Positions 10,274 through 21,826 of a DNA stretch of 64,000 nt are shown one piece after another (position 1 is the first letter of the stretch; the number at the start of each line of letters is the position of its first letter). The notes beneath the pieces are model-generated. The model ran no database searches and had not been told where the DNA came from. It saw nothing but the letters and a program-made list of their open reading frames with translations. This DNA comes from Isoetes taiwanensis (Eukaryota > Streptophyta > Lycopodiopsida > Isoetales > Isoetaceae). Location of the stretch: the NCBI GenBank assembly GCA_021234155.1, contig JAJEKV010000027.1, positions 17,020,891-17,084,890 on the forward strand. Direction: 5' to 3'. The position numbers and the translations under genes were made by a program.

Positions 10274-13060
10274 TTTGTTGCAAGATCAAGTCAAACCTAT
10301 GGGAGATGTTTAATGGCCTCTGATCTTATTGAGATGGGGTTCAAGAATGCCTGGAACATGCTCCAATTGTTGCGATATGCATGGATGAAACTCTGTACAT
10401 TTTTTGTGTATCTTTTAATTAGGAAAATGGAGCTGCAAGATTTTATGTTTTTCGCTATGTTCAATTTTATCCTGTTAGGAATATGCAAAATAGTGGGAGT
10501 AGAAGGTAATTACTTGCAATTGCAAAAGATAGCTGAGAATGAAGCACCACATAATTCAATCCCGAAACATAGATCAGAGTGAAGTATAAAGTGCTGCAAT
10601 TCCATGCTTTATTGTGTGTCACTTTACTGGTCAGTTTGTCGATCTTAGAAGGATGGGCTTTTGGTTAAAGCAGCATCTACAGAGGTTGGGTTTACCCCAA
10701 CATGAAAGGTCCTTGACAAGCAAAACAATTATTTCCTGATCATGTTTGGGTCTCCCATAGCGGTTGATAAGCTGGTGGGGCAGGGGATAGATCCTTTATG
10801 GGGGCACTATATTTTGTATCAGGTATACACTCCTTGCTTTTTGCCTAACAAGACTAGTGCACTTCGGATGCCGTGCTGGTTTGCCTTAGAAGATTTTCCT
10901 ATTGAGTTGCAAGTACCATATGAAGCTGGTTTTCTAGAATGTTCGGGGTGTTGCTTCTTCCCCAACCAAAAGGAGCTGGCTTGGAGCTGGTAGAGCATAT
11001 ACATGACATGACAGGGGATATTATAATGCATTGACAGCTACATATTTGCATAATCTCTCTCGCCAAAACATGCTTGACAGCTCTATTTCAGATCACAATC
11101 CGCAGTATTTCTCTTGTTCTCAGGATGGGGCGCATAGCAGGACCAAGACTTATTTCAAGCTAATCATACTTGAAGGATGAGGAGTTTAAGAATGGATGCA
11201 AGCAAGCCTGGTCCTCTGCATCTTGTGAGAAGGAAAGGAATGGCTGGGATTGTTGATGCTCTGGCTGCCGTGAAGTCCTTTGCTAAGAATTGGGGTTGTC
11301 AGCGAGTTGCTGTTAATCGAAGGATTTTGATTGCTCTGTACCAACAATTAGTGGCTTGCAGATCTATTGTACCATCAAATGCCCAGGAGGAGAAGCAGAT
11401 TCTGGCCAACATTATATAGATAAAAGCTGAGCAAGTTCGTCATGCTCGATTTAAAGCGGGTCTGCAATGGTTCAAAAAGGGGGATCGCTGCATATGCTTC
11501 CTTTTTTGGGCTACAAAAATTCGGAGACAAGCTTCTGCGATGGTATCTCTCCAAGTTCAAGATGGGCCTCTCATCTCTGATCTTGAGCAACTTAAGTTCT
11601 TTCTGCATGGCCACTTTTCTTTCTTTTTTGCTTCTCGTCGCCTTCCCTTCCAATCAGATTTTCAGGAGGTATTACTTGCAAAGATACATTCTATTATATC
11701 TGAGAAGCAAAGAGCTACTCTAGAAGCAGAGATTACGGTGAATGATTTAGCAGATGCTATCTTCCTTTTGAAGAAAGGAAGTGTTCTAGAATTGATGGTA
11801 TTCCTATGGAGTTCTTTCAGGAGTTATGGGATTGGGTTGGCGATGATGTGTACGATGCATTTCAGGATTTCAAGAGGCAAAGGCATCTAGACAAAATTCT
11901 TAATTATGACTGCATTTCTCTCATTCCCAAATGTAGAGAGCCTTCATCAATTTTGGACTGGTGCCCTATCACCTTGCTATCTTCTGTGTACAAGATCTTT
12001 GCCAAAGCTTATGCATAAAAGCATTGGGGTATTCTTGTTGATTCCATATCCTCCACACAATCAAGATTTCTGCCACGACAATGCATATTAAACAATGTAG
12101 CTACTGCTTATGAAGGTATTTATTGGGCTCGACTTTAGGGCCATGAAATTGTATATTTAAAGCTGGACTTTGCAAAAGCGTACGACAGTGTTGACTGGGC
12201 CTTCTTAGAGAAATGTCTCTTATGCTTTGGTTTTGGTGCATAATTCACAGCTGATGTCATGAGACTTCAATATTCTGCTCGCTCTTCTATTCTCTTCCAA
12301 GGGGAACCCTCACCATTCTTTCAGGTGGGTCGTGGCATCCATCAGGGCTGCCCATTAGCTCCATTGTTATTTACAATTGTGGCAGAGGTCCTTGCCCAGG
12401 TCTTCTTTCTTGCCGCTCAGGAGGGAATCTTGCACGGACTTCCTATGAACAATGGGTCGCAGGAGATCTATAATCAATATGCGGATGACACTTTCCTTTT
12501 TCTTGAGGGCTGATGAGCAAAATTTGCAGAATGCCATTTCCTTGTTGGATTCTTTTTCCCTAGCATCTAGTATTTTTGTGGGTCGGCAAAAGTGCACAGC
12601 ACTATGGGCATTGGACTCTCCAGTTTCACCATGCGTAACTGCCTATCCATAGAAGATCCTTCCCCATGGTAAAGCAACCAAACTTCTTGATATCCCTGTA
12701 GGTATTCATATTTCATCAGGAGATGCTTGGGAAGCAGTGATTAAGTGCTTGGAAAAGCACCTTTTATGGTGGTCCACAGCTAAGCTTTCCATGGCAGGAT
12801 GAATCATTGGGCTAAGCCAGTTTAAGTAGTACCCATGTGTATATGGCTTCGTTCATGTTGGCTCCACAGTCAAAAGCACAACTTATCGTCAGGGTTGTCA
12901 GCCACTTCATTTGGGGGGGAACAGAGGAGGGTGCTACTGTCAAAGTCAGTTGGGAAAAGTGCATGTTGCCAAAGCATTTTGGCGGCCTTGGGATGATCAA
13001 TTTTCTTTTGTAGAGCAAGGTGATGATTTCTAAGTTTATTTGGAGAATTTTGAAAAATGT
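10274..13060 (+). pseudogene. LINE (L1-like) retrotransposon, decayed ORF1/EN/RT
   Basis: Fragments in several frames appear in LINE order. At 10742-10990 is an ORF1-like segment (CWFALEDFPIELQVP..AGFLECS) resembling the plant LINE DUF4283 region. At 11088 comes the end of an APE-type endonuclease (SDHNP). From about 11440 to 12650 is the reverse transcriptase: LQWFKKGDR, a PGIDGIP-like region with frameshift, DWCPITLLSSVYKI, LDFAKAYDSVDW (12163), GIHQGCPLAPLLF and the catalytic YADD (12478-12489). Downstream thumb-like sequence (HFIWGG near 12905, HFGGLGMINF) ends near 13060. Most of the endonuclease is missing and there are many stops and shifts, so this copy is dead. No poly(A) tail is seen. 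Confidence 0.85.
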
Positions 13061-13210
13061 GGATGAAGTTATAGAAGCTGCTCTAAAACACTTAGTATTG
13101 TTTGCAATTATGTGCAATATGCTTATGTTAAATAGTTCAATGAGAAATAAGAGAGAAAACAATGATTGAAGATCTGATGCTTGGATTTCAAACTGTTTCC
13201 TGATCTCGAT
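13061..13210. other. Short intergenic stretch with array-like sequence
   Basis: Contains AAATAAGAGAGAAAACAATGATTGAAG, similar to the CATGATTGAAG modules of the 800-2755 array. Nothing else recognised. Confidence 0.35.
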
Positions 13211-13292
13211 GTACAGTATAGCAAATTTTGTACTTGCATACCCAAAAAATGAGGAACTTTACGTACGGTGTAGATTAAGGAATAAGGGGTGA
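13211..13292 (+). repeat. Dispersed repeat B, copy 2
   Basis: Direct match to 487-570. Confidence 0.7.
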
Positions 13293-13310
13293 ATATGCCT
13301 ATCCAACAGC

Positions 13311-13556
13311 TCTCGTTGCCCTACGTCACCCCCCGTGTGAATATGCACCCAAACCAAAGGGGGTTTAAGGGGGATTTTAATTTAAATGTGTTGGACCCAA
13401 TGGTTGTGTTAATTAATGTCAATGGTAGTTATGTGTTGGTTGTTAATGTCAATGGTTGTTATGTGTTGGTTGTTATGTGTTGGGGATTTAATTTTTATAT
13501 GTTGGATGTTAATGGTTTGTGTTGCAAAAAAAATTTTTTGGCCCCTTCGGGGCCTT
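13311..13556 (+). repeat. Dispersed repeat A, copy 2
   Basis: Inverted relative to 240-400. It ends in the hairpin GGCCCC-TTC-GGGGCC. Between about 13404 and 13480 a roughly 30-bp unit (AATGTCAATGGTTGTTATGTGTTGGTTGTT) is tandemly repeated about 2.5 times. Confidence 0.65.
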
Positions 13557-14193
13557 AGGGACGCCCCCCCCGTGTAACAAAAATTTTAGAATTTAAACCA
13601 GAAAAAAACTAGAATTCATTTGAGGCTTTCATCACCTGTAGCTTTTGAATTTCATCACAATAAAACAAATAGAACATAAGTAAAAGTTACCATAAAGATA
13701 GAGCAGATTGATCCCATTATTCTGAAAGTCATAAAGTTGCAACACCCATACACAAACATTTTTCAACTGGAATTTAAGAGCAGCCTTTGGCCTCCATGGA
13801 TTCTTGTGGTGAGAAACCAAAGTGGGAAACTTTTCTGCTTGTTAGCGCAAGGATCTAGAAGCCTTGGAATTTGCTTAATAACTGCCTCAAAATCTAAAAA
13901 TGCATGGTAGCTTCATTCGGAATGAGCCATAAAACAATATCCAATAGCACAATCCTGTATTAATCAGCTGGTAGGATGTGAAAGCCTACCAAACCCGGCC
14001 GAAAAATTACTGTTTTATCATAGATAACTTAACCAAACATATCCATATCATACACTATCAAAAAGATCTCGGAGAGAGCTTTTCAACGCAATAAAAATCA
14101 TCTCAAACAGAGCTCTAGATCAAAAGTTATTATAAGAAATGTGTTGCCGGCGGGGAAACTGCACTACATGCGCCCTTCAAGCCCTTCATGTGC
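13557..14193. other. Non-coding stretch, nothing recognised
   Basis: AT-rich, no repeat termini or plausible coding sequence. Confidence 0.4.
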
Positions 14194-14420
14194 CCATTAT
14201 GCACCACACACACAAAAAGATGGCTTTTGTTGTGAGCCATTGGTTGTTGACCATTATGCACCACACGCACAAAAAAATGGCTTTTGTTGTGAGTCATTGG
14301 TTGTTGCCCATTATGCACCACACACACAAAAAGGGGGCTTTTGTTGTGAGTCATTGGTTGTTGACCATTATGCACCACACGCACAAAAAAAGGCTTTTGT
14401 TATGAGCCATTGGTTGTTGA
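14194..14420. repeat. 57-bp tandem repeat, four copies
   Basis: Units begin at 14194, 14251, 14308 and 14365 (the last is 56 bp), each CCATTATGCACCACAC.CAC then A-rich, GGCTTTTGTTGTGAG and CATTGGTTGTTGA. A truncated fifth copy follows at 14421. Because 57 is a multiple of three, reading frames stay open on both strands and give 19-residue periodic peptides, but there is no evidence for translation. Confidence 0.9.
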
Positions 14421-14575
14421 CCATTGGAAAAAAAAAGGCTAAAATCAATGGCTCAGAAATGGTGCACTCTAGATGTACGCATTAGTACATCCATTTGAAT
14501 ACATCATGAAATCATAGGAAAACCTTAGCGAAAAGCGTACAAAAACACAAAGAAAACCCCCTGTTATTATGCTAC
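14421..14575. other. Left flank of element A
   Basis: Non-coding sequence joined to 25606 onward in the pre-insertion allele; it may be the 3' end of the minus-strand LINE at 25606-26213. Confidence 0.35.
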
Positions 14576-14580
14576 ATATG
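14576..14580. repeat. Target site duplication of element A, left
   Basis: ATATG, repeated at 25601-25605 after the right LTR. Confidence 0.85.
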
Positions 14581-15176
14581 TGTTAGTCCTGTGCCTCCTG
14601 GTACAGGACTATTCATGCATACGACGGACCAGGTCAAGAACAAGGATCCACAGTCAGCCACGGGTCAGCCATCAAAGGCTCAGCAGAAGACCAAGCAACA
14701 GACCACGCAAATAAAGCTGCGTCCCGATCAACAAGAGGCGCGCCGCTTTCGGACAAGTGACGGCCCGTCACCGCCCGCGTCAGCGTCAGCGTGATTCTAG
14801 GCACTTCAAGAGGCACCGCCAACATTCCGGCAAATCAGGCCTCCTTCCAGGAGTCGGCACCGAGATCAGTCAGAGTGTCTATATTGGGCCAAAGGCCATT
14901 GTACTATATATATGAGTAGAGCTAGCACATGAGTTTTTAGATGAGTTTTGAGTCTTGTCTCTCTTCAGTCTTCTCGATTATGAGAGCTCATGTATGTTCA
15001 TCATTGATATCAAGGAAGCTTATCATTTTCCTCTCATTGTTCTCTTACATTCGAGTTTTCTTCTTCTTGTTCTTTTCTTGCAAATCCCGCGTGACATAGT
15101 CCCCCGATTCTCTGTTAGATCCAAGGGTCCTCCAGGAGGGATGTCTTGCGAGGAGTTCCCACCCGGACCCCAAACA
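14581..15176 (+). repeat. Element A 5' LTR
   Basis: 596 bp, TGTTAGTCC to CCCCAAACA. A TATA-like TATATATAT at about 14905-14913 marks the probable promoter. It pairs with 24999-25600; scattered small differences between the two suggest the insertion is not very recent. Confidence 0.9.
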
Positions 15177-15194
15177 CCGCCGCCGGGGTTCTGA
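15177..15194 (+). promoter_or_regulatory. Candidate primer-binding site of element A
   Basis: CCGCCGCCGGGGTTCTG directly after the 5' LTR. It is not the iMet type; the GCCG..CCGGGG core loosely resembles Asp-type primer sites, but the tRNA cannot be assigned from sequence alone. Confidence 0.4.
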
Positions 15195-15275
15195 TTCGAT
15201 TTTCCTTTCTTACGTCCGCCATGTTCCGTCCGAAATTTCACGCCAGAAGAACTTCTTTCCCAGACGGCGTCTCGC

Positions 15276-17480
15276 TTGGAGCACCATCATAGAAGGGAAG
15301 CTGTTCGTGACATGTATGGATCTGCTTATGACATTGAGGGAGGCCACATTTGGTCTAGGGCTCAGTCGGCGCCACCCACCCCTCGTGTCATGTCTCGTCC
15401 TAATTCTCCGCCTCAAGCGTGCAAACATTGCTCAGAGCCTCAGTCTCCTCATCACTATCAGGAGCCCTATCCGGCTCAACCTTACTTTCACACCCCAGAA
15501 CATGCCTTCATCCATCCGTCTTCTGGCCATACGCCTCTGCCTTCACAACCATCATCTCCTACGGGTGGACAGGGATATCCACAGGTCTCTTTTGCTCCTC
15601 CCCAGGAATTTCCCTTCCCTACATTTCCCAACACTCTTCTTGTTTACAACCTCACCGACCTCAAAACCAATGATCAGGCACCTCCAGTACCTCCACCTCA
15701 GCAACCTCTTCATCCGGGTCTTTCAGGCACCCTGCCACCGCCAACTCCACCTCAATATCCTCATTATCATGTTCCTGTCCAGCCCAGCCTTTTACCTCTA
15801 CCTTTCAGACCCTTAAGCTGACTTATCCTACCTTTGGCAACACGAAAGGCAAACCCTTAGACCAAAGTGCTCAGGCCCACATGGAAGAATTTGAGGCTCT
15901 AGCTGTCCTAAATGGTCATGCCCAACCTCAACTGAAATTCCACATCTTTTCCACCACGCTGCGTGGCTCCCCTCATCAATGGCTCATGTCCAACAAAAGC
16001 CACTGGAAACAAGATTGGTCCGAAATGAAAACTGCTTTTCTTTCTCACTATGGGACCACGGATGATGATCAACTTCATCTCAAGCAACTCAATGACCTTC
16101 AACAAGAGCCCACGGAGTCCGCCCGGGATTTTGCAGATCGACTTCACATTCTGCTCAGCAAACTCAAGGAGTACCCCACACAGAGCCAGATCTTGGTCTG
16201 GTTTCTCCAAGGACTTCCTCCAGCTATCCGACTCATGACTGAATACCTGCGCCCGAAGACTTTGGAGCAGGCTATCGATCTTGTCAATCACTCAGTCAAT
16301 GTTTCCTCCCGTGGCGTGGCTCTTCAGGAGCTCCCTTTCATTCCACCCGTCATGGTTCCCCAGACTGCTGTTCAACCTCAACACGCCAATCCGCAGCGCA
16401 GTCAGATCTGGTGCCATATCTGCAAATATCAAGGCCACTTGGCGAATGAGTGCAACTCCACCAATGGCCCGCCTCATTGTAAAAGATGCAACATGTGCAA
16501 TCATGCCACGGAAGAGTGCACTCGCACTCATCCTACACCTTTCCGCAACAAGATGGTTTATCAAGTGCAAACCACACCTCAGCACCAATCGCAATATCAG
16601 CAGCCACCACTGCAGGTGCAACCCAATCAACTCTATCAGCAACAGGAGCAACAACGGGGACCCAATACACGTCCTCCTTTTGATCCTTCGAAAGCTCAGT
16701 GTTATCACTGTCAAGAATGGGGTCATACCACCACGGCGTGTCCTCAACTTCCACAAGTTCAAGTGCAGCTTCCTGGCACAAATCAGACCACATCGGTCCG
16801 CCTCACGGCTTACCAACTCTGGATTGCTAATGGCAAACAAGGACCGCGTCCTGTTCTTCGGAAGCCACCTCGCGCACCTCAGCAATCACGTTATCAACCA
16901 GCTCCTGCCAATCAACCTCAGATGGATCAACAAGCACAGGAAGAAATTTTTCAGGCACTTAATCCTCCAGTTCAGCCATCAAATTGGGTTGGTTTGGTTT
17001 CACGCCAGACCAGGGCGTCACGTCCCTTAACCATTATTTCTAATGGCACGCAACCTGCTTTTGCAGTCGATACCATTCCTCATGATGAAGAAAAAAAGGT
17101 TCACTTTGCACCTGATTTAGAGAAACTCATGCCGCATGTCATGCCTAAAGTTCGCCAAAGCATTCTGAACCTCATGCAAGCTGCTGAAGGCCGCACGTTA
17201 GCCAATGTTCATGCCACTACTCGAGCTCAACAAAGACAAGAAACACCTTCCACGTCTCAACCTCCACGCTCTCAGACCTATCCAAATATAGCTGCTGAGG
17301 TTGACCTACTCAAAGAAGTTGCTGCTTCATTACCACGCACTCCAGCACCTGTGGATCCAGCAGATCCTTTTTCTCATGTGCCTCTGGAACTCCAAGAGGA
17401 ACTAGCAAAAATCAAAATTCCTTTAAGTTTGGCCACAATTTTGAAACTCTGTCCTGCTCTCAAGGACCAGTTACCACTCC
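15276..17480 (+). pseudogene. gag: Element A gag
   Basis: Gag forms the RNA-packaging particle. The N-terminal part (15276-15821) is rich in Pro, His and Gln (MEHHHRREAVRDMYGSAY then many PP runs). A frame change near 15800 leads into the second part (codons from 15881) with a retrotransposon gag core (FSTTLRGSPHQWLM, SARDFADRLHILLSKL, VWFLQGLPPAIR). Three CX2CX4HX4C zinc knuckles follow: CHICKYQGHLANEC (about 16412), CKRCNMCNHATEEC (16478) and CYHCQEWGHTTTAC (16700). Three knuckles is more than the usual one or two. The frame runs on into the protease. The 15800 shift breaks the copy unless frameshifting is used. Confidence 0.85.
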
Positions 17481-18025
17481 CGACTGTTTTAATTGGGGCT
17501 GTTGCTACCTCTACTCCCACGGTACATGCCACGGTGGGCACTCAACAAGTCAATCATGTTCAAATTGATGGAGGTAGCGCGGTCAATCTCATCACGGATA
17601 AACTCTGCAAACAACTGGGCATCAAACAACTCTATCGTGCCCCATATGACATCAAATTGGCCAATGGCCATATCACGAGACCTCAAGGCATCACGCCTCT
17701 TCTTCACATCAACATTGGTGATCTCAGATTCCCCTTGGAATTTGGTGTTTGGAAGGCTGGAGAAGATCCAGGTGATTATGAAATGTTGGTCGGCACCTTT
17801 TCTCCGCCGGGCCAAGAGTATCCATTCTTGGGCCACGGATCGGTTAGTCATCACGATGGTCACCTCAATGCCACCATGGACTTGGAAGCGAGGGCAAAAT
17901 CATTTCCGTCGACAACGCGGAATCCTCTCTCTCGACACCGATTAAAGGGGCGCCCGGAATATCTATCACGTTCGGGCTCCACTGCGAAGTGCGCCTCTCC
18001 GTCATCCTACCCCGAATATGCTTGA
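17481..18025 (+). pseudogene. Element A aspartic protease
   Basis: Continues the gag frame. The active-site loop reads HVQIDGGSAVNLI (about 17560), so the usual D-[ST]-G is D-G-G. Downstream KLCKQLGI and a later DYEMLVGTFSPPG segment fit the retropepsin fold of Gypsy elements. The reading frame closes at 18025 after a low-similarity tail, so a frameshift lies near 17900. Confidence 0.7.
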
Positions 18026-18067
18026 TCATTGGGGAGAAATGACTCTTGATCGAGGACCGCCGCTGGT

Positions 18068-19224
18068 TTGCTGCTTGACCCTTACCTGGCTCCTTGCAAT
18101 CGAATCCAACGTGTTGATCACTTTTCAGATGCTGAACTTCCTGCCGCTCCTGTAGATGTACACGCTGTCATGAAGCAACCTCTGCTTGATGACACTCAGC
18201 AACCTCTCTTTTTCACCACGCAGAGTGCCACGCATCCTGTTATGCTTCAACCTCCTGCTCATATTGTCCAGGACACGGAAGTTATCCCCCATATTCAGAC
18301 TTCTGAAGTCGAGATTGTGGATGTAGGCAACAATCAGCCTGTCCGAATTGCTGCAAATCTTCCGACACCCTATCGTAACAGGGCCGTCACGCTCTTCAAA
18401 AAGTTCAAACACATTTTCGCCTGGAGCTACAGAGATCTTCGGGGGATCAACAAAACCTTGGGGGAACTCACCATTCCTACCAAATCTGATGCACGTCCAG
18501 TATAGCAACGACAGTACCGGCTCAACCCCAATTACCGTGATCGCGTCAAGGCGGAAATTGACAAACTCCTTGCTGCCGGTTTGATCTATGAGGTCAAACA
18601 TTCTGAATGGGTGAGCCCCATTGTCATTGCACTCAAACACAATGGTAAGATCCGCGTTTGCGTGGACTACCGAAAACTCAATCAGGCCACGGAGCGTGAT
18701 CATTTTCCACTTCCCTTCACAGACCAGGTTCTGGAAGAGGTTGCTGGACATGAGATGTACTCCTTCATGGATGGTTTTTCTGGCTACAATCAGATCTCAA
18801 TCAAAGAATCTGATCAACTCAAGACTACTTTCACCACCCCCGGTAGGCACTTTTTGCCTACAAGGTGGTTCCTTTTGGATTATCAAACTCTCCATCCACG
18901 TTTCAACGTATCATGCTCTCAGTTTTTCATGATTTTATGAAGGAAAATCCCTTCTTGCAAATTTTTCAAGATGACTTCTCTGCCTACAGTTCCATGGCTG
19001 ACCATTTGGATAAATTGGAACTCGTCTTTCAGAAATGTGATGAGTCCGGCATTAGTCTCAATCCGGAGAAATGCACCTTTTGTGTCACCTCAGGTGTTCT
19101 GTTAGGACACGTTGTCAGTAAAGCAGGTATCACCACAGATCCTGCCAAAATCAGTTGTGTGCTCAAAGCTCGAACACCAGCCAATATCAAGGAGACACGC
19201 TCTTTCCTGGGTAAGGTCAAAGGC
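18068..19224 (+). pseudogene. Element A reverse transcriptase
   Basis: Copies RNA into DNA. 18068-18505 is the PR-RT connector (HIFAWSYRDLRGI), closed by a TAG where CAG would restore PV.QRQYRLNP. 18506-18940 holds VKHSEWVSPIV, RVCVDYRKLNQAT and SFMDGFSGYNQI. After a frameshift near 18850, VPFGLSNSPSTFQRI leads to the catalytic box FQDD (about 18965) in place of the usual YxDD/FxDD with I/V or M, then LNPEKCTF and GHVVSKAGI. The thumb stops in ETRSFLG (about 19215), exactly where inverted sequence begins. Not functional. Confidence 0.85.
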
Positions 19225-20026
19225 CAATAGTATCCAGAACTTAGAATTTTCTTGGCTGTGGCATCCCTAGAATAATGTCCACCACAGCAGAGGTCATGGG
19301 CATGTCTTAGAGCTTGTACCTGTTCTTCTTCAGCCAAGCACCTCAACAAAATCTGTGAAGGCATCTTCCTACATAAAATGTCCTCAACCAGCACATATGT
19401 TAGACATCTTTTCCTAAACTTAACTTTCTCAGATGGTGAAAATGTGGCAGGGACCTCTTGATGTTTTAGATAATTGACAATGGGTTGCATCCAAGACCTG
19501 GCTTCTCCAACTAAATGACATACCTCTTCTTCTGTTTGATCCTCTTCAGAGGTCAAATCATATTTGTAGAAGGCATAGGGTATGAAACTACTCGGATCCT
19601 TTTCTGTTTTGACAAGGTGGACTTCAATGGCAAAGTCTTGAAGCATGGCAGCCCACTTATAGAACTTGGTCTTCAGGGCTTGTTTACCATAGAACATTGG
19701 AAGAGGATTGACCTTCATATAGACTTGAATCTTTGGAGCTTGCATCAGAAGATGGGGGAATTTAGTGGTCAAAAATATTAGGGCAGCAGCAGACTTCTCT
19801 AGGACTGGGTAATTCACCTCTGTGTCTGACCACTGCTTTCCTGCATAATTTAGTACCCTTTTGTTCTGGAATAAGGCTAATCCTACAGCAAATGATGTAA
19901 CTGTTATATAAACTTGGAAATCTTCATTTGGTTTAGGGGCAAGAAGTGTTACCTTCTTGTTGAGCTCTTCTTTGATCAATTCAAATGCCCTTTGGCAATC
20001 TTCAATTACATCTTCTAGAATGCTGA
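19225..20026 (-). pseudogene. Inverted fragment B: RNase H plus integrase zinc domain from another Gypsy element
   Basis: On the minus strand (20026 to 19225) an open frame of about 265 codons reads CQRAFELIKEELNKK, YITVTSFAVG (RNase H first motif with catalytic Asp replaced), EKSAAALIF, VNPLPMFYGK (Asp also lost) and FYKWAAMLQDFAIEVH. An HHCC-like integrase N-terminus follows (RHAHDLCCGGHYSRDATAKKIL) and ends at SSGYYWP next to element A RT. It is unlike A's own RNase H, so it came from a different element. Loss of two catalytic Asp residues suggests it was dead or had already lost RNase H activity. Confidence 0.75.
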
Positions 20027-20570
20027 GACTCCAGTGGAGGGATCATCTGTGTGGATGCGTGAAAGATAATCCGGGACAACATGAGATTTGCCGGCCTTGT
20101 GAACAATTTCAAAAGGGGCAAATTCTTGGAGAAGAAGGACCCAACGAGCAATGCGGCCCGTGGGCGTGGATTTGTTGATCAAATAAAGGAGTGCTTGGTG
20201 ATCAACAAAGAATTTGATCTGACTGCCCAAAAGGTAGTGACGGAAGCGTTGGACACAGAAAATGAGACCCAAAGCTTCACGCTCTGTGGCAGAATAGTTG
20301 CGCTCAGCAGAATTGTGTTTTCGGCTGGCGTATCGGTTTGGTTTGTCAGTGCGCGCATCATATTCTTGAGAAAGAACAGCTCCAATAGCAAACGCCGAGA
20401 CATCGACATAAACATGAAAGGGCTTGTCCCATTGAGGAGGAACAAGAACCGGGGCCTGAGTAAGCAAAAGCTTCAACTGTTGGAAAGCAGCATCCGCCTG
20501 GGAATTCCAAGCCCAGGTGGATTCATCACCCGTGAGTTTATGAATGGGATCTGCAATGGCTGCAAACGAC
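20027..20570 (-). pseudogene. Element A RNase H domain, inverted
   Basis: Read on the minus strand this is the normal continuation of A's polymerase: FAAIADPIHKLTGDES, FHVYVDVSAFAIGAVL (D), YSATEREALGLIF (E), FFVDHQALLYL (D) and VPDYLSR (D). All four RNase H acidic positions are present. It lies between the forward RT and forward integrase, so 19225-20570 has been inverted, with fragment B joined behind it. An open plus-strand frame through here is only its antisense. Confidence 0.8.
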
Positions 20571-21826
20571 AATCCCGTCGTCATCAATTTCTCCGCGACG
20601 TCCGTGACTACACCATGGTTGCAGGACATCTTTACAAAAAGGGTAAGTATACCATCCTTCGACGCTGTGTTCTACCTCATGAAGTTCCAGATATTGTCCG
20701 AGAAGCTCATCAAGGGCTCGGTGGTGGTCATTTTCATGGTGACACCACGGCACGCAAAATCCTTCTAGCTGGGTATTTTTGGCCCACGCTCTTCAAAGAC
20801 GCTCACGCCCACGCCCGCACGTGTGATGCTTGCCAGCGTGTGGGACGGCCCACGTCCCGTGACGCTCTTCCCTTGACGCCGGTCGCCACGCCACTTCCCT
20901 TCAAAGAAATGGGGAATGGATTTTGTGGGACCCATCGATCCTCTGCGCGGCACACCCGCGTGCCCGCTACATTCAGTTCTCACCGACTACACGCTACTAA
21001 ATGGGCGGAAGCTTGCGCACTTCCAGACAACACTGCGGCAAGCACAGCCAAGGTCCTCTATCAACAAATTATCACGCGATTTGGCTGCCCCACGGAGCTG
21101 GTCAGTGATCGTGGTGTCCATTTTATCAATCATACCATCAAGGAGCTGACGGATTATCTCCTGATATATCATCACAAGAGCACACCTTACTATCCTCAAG
21201 GTAATGGTTTGGCAGAAAGCACCAACAAAACTCTGGTCACAATTCTCAAGAAAATTTGTGACGCTTCTCGCACAGACTGGCAAACAAAGCTTCCTACTGT
21301 TCTTTGGGCCTACAATACTTGTTTCAAAATAGCTACAGGTCACACTCCTTTCGAATTGGTTTATGGTCAGGAAGCTCTCATGCCGTTTGAATACATCCTA
21401 CCCACTCTACGTTTTCAACTGGCTACTGCCCATAATCCGCCTGCTGCACTCAAAGAAAGGGTCTATCAATTGGAACAGTTGGATGAACTTAGAAGGGATG
21501 CTTATATTCGTGTTCTTCATGGACAACAGTTGCAAAAATCTTTACATGACAAACGACTGAAGACAAAAACATTCAACGAAGGAGATTTGGTTCTTCTTTA
21601 TGATTCTCGGTACAAAAATTTTCCGGGTAAACTTAAGTTTCGTTGGCTTGGCCCTTATCAAATTGTTCAAGTGGTTCGACCCAGCGTTTTCAAACTGGCT
21701 GAGTTAGATGGCACTCCATTACCTACACTGGTTAATGGCTTCCGCCTCAAAACATTTCATCACACAGAAAGCGACAATCAACAAACAGATGCCGTTCAAG
21801 ACACAACCACAACCGAAAGTGACTAA
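20571..21826 (+). pseudogene. Element A integrase
   Basis: Inserts the cDNA into the genome. The zinc domain (AHQGLGGGHFHGDTTARKIL, CDACQRVGRP) is followed by a short out-of-frame section near 20905-21000 holding the first catalytic Asp (MDFVGPIDP in the next frame). Then come SDRGVHFINH with the second Asp and YYPQGNGLAESTNKT with the Glu. A GPY/F-type C-terminus follows (WLGPYQIVQVVRPSVFKLAELDG) and no chromodomain. Two compensating indels disrupt the core. Confidence 0.85.

Noticed and set aside
15177-15194. Definite tRNA-Asp primer for element A
   Set aside because: Only a partial match; kept as an unassigned candidate primer site.
20081-20570. Plus-strand open frame leading into the element A integrase
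   Set aside because: It is the antisense of A's inverted RNase H; only the part from about 20571 has integrase homology.
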